Positions 44,101 to 56,100 of a stretch of 64,000 bases of DNA are shown in pieces. Each line of letters starts with the position of its first letter. Position 1 is the stretch's first letter. The stretch is from Henricia sp. BOLD:AAB3569. Taxonomy: Eukaryota; Echinodermata; Asteroidea; Spinulosida; Echinasteridae. Below the pieces are notes generated by a model. The model was not told the origin of the DNA. It ran no database searches and saw nothing but the letters and a program-made list of their open reading frames with translations. The position numbers and the translations under genes were made by a program. The DNA is taken from NCBI GenBank assembly GCA_037783545.1, contig JBBELK010000627.1, positions 124,001-188,000 on the forward strand, read 5' to 3'.

Positions 44101-47100
44101 CTTTATCAACAAACTGGAGAGCATGCAAAAAGAAACGGCTAAACTTGATGTTCATCAAAGAATCCCCCTCCCCTTAGCAGCTATGACAGCTACACACAAT
44201 CTCTGCATCCTGATTGCAGTTTCTGCAAACATTCAGTGGAAATATGCCTCTTTTACGACTCTCCAGAGTTTTTTTTGGCTTGTTGGGCATTTCTTTCTGA
44301 CCTTACGATCCAACTCCTCCCAGAGCAGCTCAGTGGGATTGAGATCAGGTGACTGGGCAGGCCCATTCCATGATGGACAGCACTCTAGATGACTGCATTC
44401 TCTCCAGATACCCCTTACACCTCCATTTGCTTTAATGGAGTGACCAACACGAAATCAGTTTGACCACAATGTCAGTGTTTTCCATGAGCTGTTTTGTCCG
44501 GGCGTGGCGCCCGGACAAAAGTTTGCCTCTTGGGGAAAAAAAATTGACAACCCAGAAAAAAATCCCCCTCCCCCCACCCCCCTCTAAAAACACTCGGAAG
44601 TACGGCTGAGTCATTCCAAAATTATATGTAAAGTTGCCAAACATGATTCGTTGGCTGCTGGCATCATCGTTTACTTACTATGCATCGCTCCCAAATCTTC
44701 AGCCAATCATGCCGATGACATCTGCATGCATCTGTTTTAAACAGCGCTCTCACACGCCAAGGGTGAAATCACACTCGGCGTTTTCGTGTGTAAATATGAC
44801 GCTCGTTGCTTTGAGAAAAAAGCAGTGTTAGGGGAATTTGGAGTGAAACGACTCGCTGAAAATCACAGAATCACAAAAACCTTTTCCACCCAAGTTGATT
44901 TTTTTGGGGTTGTTTTGAGTGTGTTGTATGACTAAATTTTCTCAACGCAACGTGCATCGCATTTACGTGCGAAAAACCTCAGTGCATATCCACCCTCAAC
45001 AGGGATTCACTGGGTTAGTCAATGTTCACTGCTGTTCAGCGTGCCCAGAGAAGATTACCACCAGTGGAGAACACTGTTTGATTGTACTAACATTTGAAAG
45101 CTGAAGCTTACAGTTAAACCATTCGTTTGTTTTTTGTTACTAAAGGCGGTTGACGTCCTCAAGTTGACCATTGAAACTATTGGGGGTGGCGAATTGTCGG
45201 CCTGCATAAAATACTGGCTGCAGATAGCAGAGACTCTAGTAGAAGTCAAGGAGATTTCTTCAGACTATGCCGCTCTGGTAATATACATATCAATTTTACT
45301 TCCAGATAGCTCAGAGTGACTTCTTTAAAGGAGCGTGTTCAGATATTTCCAGAAGGTGGATTTAATATTAACCTAAGAATCGTATATAGTACCTCCCCAA
45401 AATACTACCCATGGGAAGAAAACGAGAAATTTGCAATCTCTAATTTGGATGTGGAAGCATCTACCTACGTGTGTCTTACGCAAATGCGTCTGCTTCAGCG
45501 TCGTGCAATGTCACGCGCGTACACGAATACGCGCTTGCAGTAAAAATGCATGCAGTGAGCGTACGTGCCGTGCAATGGAAACAGGCCCGCCGTGCAATGG
45601 AAGAAACTCATATGGAACAAAAAGGCACGGTTGGTGACGTAGCATTAAATGGTTTAATTATTTAACGCCATGTGACCTGCTATCATCCAATCAAATGACA
45701 GGGATCTACCCATGGGAATAATGGGAAGGTTCAGAAATGTAATGTGGACACGCTCCTCTAACTTGGTGGAATCTTTTAACCAAGTCATTTTACATGAGGC
45801 TTCAGTTTCGGGATAGAATCAAAATCTGTTCACAATTGACTGTTGTTGCCATGGATCCACCAATCAGAAACAAGGATTCAAGTTTGCTTGAAGATAAAAT
45901 TTATTGTGCCATGTCAAATGGAACCTTTTCAAATCATGAAAATATTTGTACCACTTTTTGTTTGTTTTTCTGTAGCTGGAGAGTGCTTACACAGTGATCC
46001 TGGAATCGGGCGAGGAAAGACAGCATCATTTTACTAACTACATCAAATTCTTGACCAAGGTACACTTTTTTATTTTACTTAATGGGTTTAACCACTCGAT
46101 GCCGGAGGATGTGTCAACAGGGGCGGTTAATGAGTTAGTGTCGGCTTTGCCGCCGTCCTCCACGGTTGCATTGTCCATCATTCATTGGTACATACTGTGT
46201 TGTGAACTTGAACTCGACAGCTGTGGACTGCCTGTCAGTGTAGCAAATCTCACTCCGTGGCGGTCGTCTTGGAGTTTTGCTAAGTACGATCTTTTGGTGA
46301 GAAGATTCATACAATGAATGTAGAAATGACTCGAGAGAGTCGGTATTTGTGGTGCTATGTATGTTCAAAAATAGGACATGTTTTGTTTGACACGTACAGT
46401 AGTATACTGAAACGCAAAAGAAACTTACCACTTTTTAAACCTTTAAATAGCAACAATAACACTGCGTGTAGTAATGTGTGAACTTATTTGTGGACAATAG
46501 TGTCCTCACTGTCAGACCAAACGGTGCCTGAAGGTCACTTGAACCTTCAATGGTCACTTCATGGCACAGCTGTTTTGACTGTCAGTGATTAGCCAAGGGG
46601 TATTGGATGATTGTAATGAGCTGCACGTGATGTCTTGATGTTGGCTTTAAAAAGGCCAGTGCAAAATGGGCATTTCAAGCAACATGCCACGATTGACGGG
46701 GGATCAACGGCAGCGTGCCCTGGGCACGCTGCAAGGCAGCGTGCCCTGGGCATGCTGCAAGGCAGACTGAGCTACCGTGAGGTGGCACGTCGTCTTGGCT
46801 GTTAACACCAGACGATATCGGCCCTGGTGGACAGAGAAACCCTCCACAACTTGACATGTCATCAATAAAATGCCAATGTTTCAATTAGCAATTGTTGCTT
46901 TGTTTTATTTTGAACTGTTACAATTTCATTACATTTTAAACAAGTGGTAAGTTTCTTTTGCGTTTTAGTATATATGTCAGCAGGTGCAACACTCATTTCA
47001 TTTTTCTCTTGTGTAGTGTACTGACATCGACGAGGAGCATATTCAGTCAGAGTGTCTCAAGATGCATGAGATGTTTCCAGCAGACCCTTACCCTCTTAAC

Positions 47101-50100
47101 GTTCTCGCAGAGATGTTCCTACAACAGGACAAAGGTATGCATCCCCTGGCATATGAGTAATTCCCAAAAATAGGGGTCCAAAATGTTTGGTGTCCTAGTT
47201 ACGTACGACACTCTCTGCTTCAAAAATCACCACTCATGATCACAAATTCTCAGTAATGGACTGTGGCCTGTGATTATAGGGGGCAGCATCATTTTCTTGA
47301 ATATTTTGTTCTCTGATTATAATTTGTTCCATGGTATTGAATAGGACTTTGGTGTCCCGGGTTACCTACGCCAATGAAAATTTAGTGTAGAATGAGTTTG
47401 CATTAACCTTGGTGCCATATCTACACACAAACATTAAATTTAAGTGGCATTTGTTGAAATAAAAATAACTATTTTTTACTGGGAAACCACTTTCAATCAC
47501 TAAAAACACTTAGAAATCTTAAAAAGCATGTCACACTTTTGGACCCCTAATTTTGGGAATTACCCATATCCGGGTGCACCGCAAGGACAAATCATCAGAG
47601 GTACCGTTAGCGCCCACACAAAAATTTGCCACCTGGACACAAAAACTCAAAAGTGTGTCCTCATGTGCCGACAGGGTCCGGTCCTGTCAAAATCAATAAA
47701 AAATAGATTTGTTTTGAAAATTTCTCAGAAATGATCGTCAATGAAAATGTTAGCATTTCCCAAACTCATTTTGGCACTTTTTTAGAAACAAATTTTTAAA
47801 AATGTTTTTTCGGTCACATGTCCGGGATTGTCGGTGCCGACAGGTCCGGTGCCGACAGGTCCGGTCCTGTCAAAATTTACACAAAATTTTGCATTGCCCG
47901 AACTTATTTTCGCATTTAAAAAAAAAAACATTGTCAAAATTTACAAAAACAAGTTCTTTTCTGAGAATGTTTCAGAAATGATCCTTAATGAAAATTTAGC
48001 AGAAAACAAATAAAATAAAATAAAACCCGGTGTTGTCGTGTGATGTGCTCTCTGCCAATAAAAATGTGTAAACTGTCTAAAGTACTTATGAATGCATGAC
48101 AATTATTTACGATACATTAACCTCATCAACATTTGCAGGAACTAAATTGCCACATTACCGTATGTATGAATGAAATACATGTTAGCTCACTTGATATTTA
48201 TTTGTCTTGTGACAGAATGCCTTGATGATTTAGCAGTCACCATCTACGCTAAGCTCAGTGAGCTGGACCAGTCATCATGCTTAGCTAAACTTGGACAGGG
48301 CCAAGTCAGCTTGACCAAGAGAGAATACCTGTCAGCCAGAAACCAACTGCAAGAAGGTAATCCATCAATATGTTTAATATCATGTATCCTTTCGCCACAT
48401 GGATTTTATTATTGCACAATAACACAGAATATATCGTGTCCAATTAATTAAGCTTTTGCGTGTAGCATTATCATAATGACTGGCACACCGAGTTCTTCCG
48501 TTTCAAATGGAGGTGCAGTTTACAAAGTCACATACAACACTGCTGTTGCTATGTGGTGCACACCATTGCCTAGCATTCAAGTCTGGTTGCTTCATGCCAT
48601 TCTCTCCTACGGTGAACACGGTATTGATTTTTTGCTTGATTGTGTGCACCAGTGGATACTCCTGATAAACCGGGATTCTCCCGATAAACTGAACAATTTT
48701 CAGAAAGCCATCATCCTGTTTATTATTCCGGCTTTTTCTTATTTTGGAAAAAGAAATCCGGCAAAGCTTTTTTTCCAGGCCGGAAAAGTAAACGGCCGGA
48801 AATATAAGGAGAATATATTTTTAACTCTTCAAGTCCAAAAAAACGTGGAAAATTGTCTCACTTACTGATCAACAATGTCCGGATATGCCATGTATGTCAT
48901 GCCTATGTACATGTATGTACACGCACGTAGCACGTTTTCCCAAATGATTTGCACACATGCAGTATGTCTGTATCCCGGCCATAATCATTCACGGCCAAAG
49001 TATCGCGAAACCAGACTATCGATCAGAAGTACATAGAGGGCGCTGTATCCATACAGCAGTGGTTAGATCACATACATACTGACATATCCATTACATTGCA
49101 CTCATACTGTCAATGTACATACTGTACAGTATACTGTTCTGGCGAATTCATGTGCACACATACATGCAGTTATGATAGTATATTTGTTTTCCGGCCCTGA
49201 AGGTAAGAGCCACTTGCATCCGTGATTATTATTTCTTGCAAATTTTCAAGCACCACCCACTCCTCGTCAGGTTAGACTGATGATATTGCATGGTTTAACC
49301 TATGGCAGCCAACCATGGTCCAGTACAGTCTGCCTACTTTTCGCACGTAACGCGTGGATAACCAATGGTGCACCGTTGAATCATCCACACTTTGGCCCAC
49401 AGACCGAATTATACCAAATAATTCAATGACACGTGACCATTGACGGGCCAAAAATTGATTTCTGCATTATATATTTTCTTCCAGGTATCCAAGGATGTAG
49501 GGCGAGTATTTATGGCTGGTTGTATCTTGCTCGCACCCAGCTCTATCTCCATGACAACCAGTCAGTGGTAGACTCGACAAAAAAAGGTAAAATGCAACCT
49601 TTATTAAAATTAAAATAATGATTTTCCTTGATCACGGAAAACGAACAAGTTTATGGAATTTGACCCTTGAAACGGAAATAAGTTTTTGGCACAGAATGAC
49701 TTGGGCCCGTTTCAAATGTCGCGCTTGTGCCTAATAAAATACAATTTAGCGCGACGTTAGCACGGCGTAAGCATGGCAGTAGTTTCAAACGTCAAACTTA
49801 ATTGCAAACTCCCGGTCAAACTTAAATACATCCAACATGGCGGATGAGTCGTGTGCACGTCACAGACGTTATGCACGTGCGTTTTCCATTCTGTCCATTG
49901 TACGTAGCCATATTTATTATTTTGATGCACTTGTTTGTTGGTCATTTTTTTGCTCGCATGCGCATTTCTATTTGTGAACAAAATTGCTGACCAACTTTGA
50001 ACTGGAATTAATTTAGACATGGCAAAAGCACAACGTCTGAAACCGTGCCGTGCTACTGCCGCACTAAATTGAGTTAGCACGGCAGACCATGTCGAGCTAG

Positions 50101-53100
50101 ATTCTTCTGCCGAGCCGAATTCACGGGTAATGCATAGTTCCGACCTGTCAATCAACCGAACCCGCCGACCAATCACAACAGAGCTAGCAGAGATCACCCA
50201 CATAGGTCAAAGTGCACTGTCTCACAACAACATCACGCCTTGTTCCGCCCCATACAATTTGTACAGTGTTGTATGGATGATCCGGGTGAATTTTTGGTTT
50301 CAAGGCCGGTCGTTTCGTTGTTCAAAGGCACGAAAGCATGTATGTCATGATATGACATCCCTGTATTACTGGCCCTTTACTCGGTGTGTTCTAAGATAAC
50401 TGTTGACCCTGAAACATGAATACCTTTGAGTTTTCTCTAATGAATCTGTCCTTTCCGTTGAAAGTCCCATTGCTTTGTGCGTTGTGTGTCGCCATTTTGA
50501 CGATAGCGTGTGAGCCATAGCAATAATATCCAAGGGGGCGGGGCTAACTAGGCAAACTCGGAACTATGCATTCATGCCGAATTCACGTCCTTCGAGAAGT
50601 ATGCATTTAATGTGCTCTATGGATATAGACCTGGGGCGGTATTCACAAAACGACTTAAGTCATGAAATTTAAGTGCCCCGCTTAAATTCTAGACTTAAGT
50701 CAAATCATAAAGTTAAGTGGTATTCACAGCGCGTTTTCGTTTAGTGGCCCGCTTATTTTTGAGACTTAAACTTAAGTGTGGTCTGACCTGTCTTAAGTGC
50801 ATTTAACGCTGGGTCAACCGTCTGCAATTGCATTGTTTTTCTGCCCAGTGTGTTATCGAAAAACGGCTATATGATGATTAGAGAACTCCTAAACAATTTA
50901 GACATTGGGAGATTACAAAAGATTTCAATTTCTATTCTTACTCACCTTAAAAAACCTTCGTTTTCCGTCTTTGTTCGCCACTGATCAATGACTACCGCAT
51001 AGCACAACGTACGTCGTCTACTTGTGGTACGTGCACGCGTATGTGTGCACGACACGCGCGTAATGTGCGCGTATGATGCACGCGCGTAGTAATCGAATGT
51101 TTTTGAACGCGTGGTCTGCGCTGCTTTGATTGCAGAGACTTTATGACGTGACAGAGTTAAGCGTGCACTGATTGATTAAGTACACCACTAAGGTAAGCGG
51201 GGCGCTTAAATCTTTTGTGAATACGAAGTTGAGTGCCCCACTTATCTTAGCGGGGTGCTTAGATTTAAGACAGACTTAAGTACCCCGCTTAGATTGAGTT
51301 TTGTGAATACCGCCCCTGCACTATGCTGGGTGAATCAACCCACACTTTGGGGTGGAAGGTTGGATGTTCGGACTTTTAAAAATTTAGTTTTTCATTTTTT
51401 CCTTAAAGGTGTACAACTGTTAACATCTGGCAAACATTCATCAGCCCCTCGACTCAAGAGGGCACTTTTGAAACTACAAGCTGATGCTTTACTGGACATA
51501 GGAACGTCAAGTCATGTTGAGAAAGCTTTGCAGATCTATGAAAAGGTATGTCAGTTTTTGTGGCCGAAGCATAACAATATTTTGTGTAGCTTAGGCTAGC
51601 CCAGGAATTTCAAAGATTTTGTTTAATGACCGTTTTTACCTATTCCTGTGACAAGGTGTGTCTGTCATGCAAAAACAATTGTCTAATCATATACAAAATC
51701 ATTCACGCGGAAAGCATACCCTCGTATCTGCGTACATCCAACAATATCCCTTTTTCCGGGTTTAAAAGATTTCTGCTGGCCAATTGTGAAAACTCCACAC
51801 AAAATGCCACATCACTGTTGCCTATATAACATGCTGAGGGCATTCATGCGCCGATAGAAACCGTATAAAAATATAAAAATGGTACTCCGAACAAAATTGT
51901 TTGCTACCGGTAAATGTTGTGGATGGAGTTGAATGTTTGAAATTACATGTTCTAATCAGCCTCTTAAAGATCAACGAAAAAAAATCGACCGACGTTTAGT
52001 TATCAAGTAATTACTGTCAATAGTTCGAATTATTGGCGGTCCGCCAATAATTCAAGGCGTAGACTTGCCCAGGTCTGACCTTCCGTGCTCGGTCTGCAAT
52101 GCACAGTGCGCCCTCTGGACCGGTGGCCTGTCCAATCTGTTTTCTTCTTCCAGAGGGCTTCGTCCTTGCCTAGACAAGTCTAGGCAAGGGGCAAAAAACG
52201 GCCGTATAAAAATGGCGATCTTCACAGGGTTGCCGATGTATAAAATACAAAGTACACTCCTCAAAATAAAATAAGGGTCAAAAGTATTTTTGTGAAAAAT
52301 GTTGACCAAGTCAGGACATAGAAACAATTTTAGTAAGGGTAATGGGCTAAAGGTTGCTCTGCAACATTTTAAGCACTTTTCACATGGTTTGCATGTCTAT
52401 TGGCTTAGAAACTGACAGATCATGTGACAAGACACAAAAATGCTGATAACAGGTTCATGATGTCGCAATCAAGTTTGGCACATCTGCTTTATTTTTCTTC
52501 AAGACTTAATGAGATTCCCCACACATAATCAATAGGATTCTGCACTTGATAGAGTAAAGTCTCAAAACATACAGAAATAATGTTGATTTGCCAAAGTTTA
52601 TGACGGGGAGAGAATATCAACTGGTGGGAAAGCCTTCAAAATAGGGAGGGGGCTCAAGAGGTCCCCTCATCCCTACAGCTTCCATGCTGGTTAACCCACT
52701 GTTTAACTTTTGACTTTTGACCCTTATATTATTTTGAGGAGTGTACATGTATGATGTTTTGTCGTTAAAATAAAGTAAATGCTTTAAAAATTTGTTTAGA
52801 GAAACATTTCCTTAGAACCACGGACTGCATACAAAGGTATCTTTAATGGTCGTTGACCTTAGTCCTTTTAAGTAGAACAAAGTCCATATGCACTGGAAGA
52901 AATTGGTTAATAGTAAAGTTTGCTTAAAAAGATACAGTTTCACATTGTTTTTGTACATTTAAAGGCAGAACACATGATTGGAAAACTGTTGCAAATTGTT
53001 TAATCTCCCTGTGTGATTGAAGATATGCATAATTAAAACCAACCTGAGCAAAAACCAGCTCCGTACTTCGTCTAACTTTTGAGAAAACAGTCAAAAAAGG

Positions 53101-56100
53101 CTTTACGGTCACTTCGCCCCCTTCGCCCCAAAACCATTTCGCCCTGAAATGTAGGGCAAAATGGTTTTGGGGCAAAATGAATTTACGTCTCATGAGACAA
53201 AAAAATAATTGTTTTACTCATTTCTCAAAAACTATAGCACTTTAGACGAAACCATTTTAGGGGATGTTTACTACCGTCATCATGTTTATATTGGGTTGGG
53301 TCAAGATTGATTTGCTGGTTACATGCATTTTAGAAATTACAATTCCAAATATTAAAGTTACATGTATGTTTTGTCCCTGTTATGAACGTGTATGAATCAC
53401 TATAAACAGTAAAATGAAAACTATCGAGCATACACAATTTGTACACGGCCTGGTATGTATTCAAAAGAAACAAAAATACTGAAAAGAATTTTATAGTTTT
53501 TGTCCACTTAAAGGTAGAACACATGATTTATAAACTGTTAAAAGGGGCGTTATTTCCACTCGTGATTAGAAGCCCATGTTGATAAAACTGCCCTGTAGAA
53601 ATTTCAGCCACCTAGGTGCAGTAATACTTCTAAAAACTTAAAAAATCCATGCATAGTATTTGTGTTGCAAAATACTTATTTAGAAAACCACCGTCAGTTG
53701 CAAATTTCTCACACAAAATACCATTTTGGACTGAAATAAAATCATGTGGATTTTGGTGTCATTGTTATTAACACTTTTATTAAGGTTTTTTTGTCAACTC
53801 GTAAAAACAAAATTGGGGTCACTTTAAAAAGTCTCAAAATTACGAAAGACCATTAGCAGCACTGAAAGTATGTTAGTTATTCGTAATTAGTAATCCCTAA
53901 TAACGAATTAGTAATCCGTAATTAAGAATTGAGTACATGTAATTCGTAATTAACTTTTGGCCAATCACATTTGTATTTTTTGCCAAAAATAATCCCAGTG
54001 TCAACTGGTTATTAAATTGCAATTCACAGAATTTTTTGTTTAACTCTTTTACTACGGCGAGCCGCTCAAAGCGGCTCGCCTTTACACATAAACAAACGGT
54101 TGCCTTCAATTAATTACGTCACAGACCTTAAAAAAAGTTCCGTAGTGAAAGAGTCAAAGCCACCCCCAGGTCGGCATCAAGCAAAAAAAGTAACACTCGG
54201 GTCACAAAACTGAATAAATCGTGAGTATCGCTGAACAAGAGGCAACTCTACGCATCATAATCGCAACCATGCTCATGTCACGCAAGATGGCGTGATTTTT
54301 CCGCACGCTGATTGGCTAAAAAAATCTGGATGCGCGTGTTATGCATGCTATGCACACATCTTGTTTTCTTCCATAGAACTTGGCTGTGACAATCGGCATC
54401 ACTTTGCAAAAGTTCAAGTCTTGCGATTGTTTTTTTTTTTTTAGCGTTGCCTGATGCTGTTTGTTGTAATTACGAATTATTTAGTGTGTAATTACAGATT
54501 ATTTAATTCATTATTAAGGATTACTAATTTACTATTACGGAATACTTAATTCGTAAAATTACAAATTAGTAATTCATTATTACGAATTAGTGCAAATCAA
54601 AAATTTTATGAATTATTTTTCAGGTGCGCGTACAGAAGTCCATTTTAGTCAAAAAGGTCCTTTGGGACTGGCATTCATTTTGCTGGCAAGCAAAACTGCA
54701 TTTATAACATGGATGACCCGTAACTACGAATTAGTAATTCGTGATTACGAATTAAGTACATTGTGTACATGTAATTATATTAACGAAATACTTTTACGAA
54801 TAACTTATTTCGTAATGACAGATTTTGTAATTTACATGCCCTGAAGACGTTGGTCGTACATCTTTTGATAGAATGGCATGCTAAAGTAAACACAGCGTGT
54901 GATGTCTGCCGTGACTTTCTTGTTAACTTGTCCAGTTTCTGCATGCCTTATGTCCGACTCTTGACGCTTGAAGCTAGTGCAGTTACGGAAATTCTGATAG
55001 CTCTGCGCATGTAGGACAAACATCTTGAATGCAGCGTTTATCGTCCAAGTTTCGACGATGTCCGTTCCTTTCTCCCACGAGAGCAGAGAATCATCGTACG
55101 GGAGATTCAGCTTGTTACACAACGCTGACAAGATGGCGGCAGGGTTTCTCACGAGGTCATCTGCGTCGATAACGACTGGGTCTGTGTCAAGACGTTTCTC
55201 CTTAACATGCTCGTACAAGTCGTAACCCTCCTTATAGGACATGCCGGGGGGGAATATTTGCGGAGGCTGTTGATCAAATTCAAACTCTTCAATGAATGGC
55301 ATTTTAACCTTAAAAACAGGATTTGCACCCATCACCTCGTGTGTGAGTTTCTTCCAAGATGGGAAAACCTTACTTGGATGTCTGATGAGGAACACATGGC
55401 GATAGCCCTGTGGCAGGCTGTCGTACCTGTAATTCAGGCAGTAAACAATCTCTTTAGAGATAATCGCCCGCTTTCCTGGATAATCACCTTCAAGGGTCTT
55501 CTGAATCCAGTCATAGGTGCAGATGGAGCTTGGGAAGGTGTAGCCTTCCCGGTCGGCCGGGGGCCCTTCGAGGTCCACGCCAGTAGTGGGCTGGTCACCA
55601 GTAGGGGTGGGGTCAAGTCGATCAGGCCCAAGCAGAAAGGCACTGCTGTACAGTTCGTCAAAGATTTTGGCATTTGGGATTCCGCAGAGGCATTTTAGGA
55701 GAGCTGTAGAGCAGGTCCGCGGAGTGGCCCAGATTATGACTCTTACAGAACCATCCATGGTTGATTCCAGGACTGATGAGCTCCAAGATTCTGCTTGGTG
55801 TTTGCTCGACCCTAAATTGTCCCTCTGTTGGTGCCAGCTCTGTAACATGTACATGTAGTGTACTGTTATACAACTTTTGTACCTTTTCAAAATGAACTCC
55901 TATTGTTGTTCACCAACCTTTGTCACTGTTTGAATAACCTTCAGGAACTTTGGTGGCTCACCAGGTTCATTCATGCGAAACTGCAAGCATTGACTGCATG
56001 TACTGTACATGTAGTAAGCAGGGTGGTTTTATTTGTAAAGTGCTTTTCCATTCTTGTATGGTTCTAACTATAAGCATGTGTGCAGACCAAAAGTATGTTG

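Noticed and set aside
44432-44644. Minus-strand frame next to the Tc1 relic as part of the transposase
   Set aside because: It does not continue the DDE motif order; only about 44139-44420 gives recognisable transposase sequence.
55759-55890. 44-residue N-terminal extension of the sulfotransferase-like protein
   Set aside because: Weak start context and no conserved character; the P-loop strand begins right after the ATG at 55758, which has ACCATGG.
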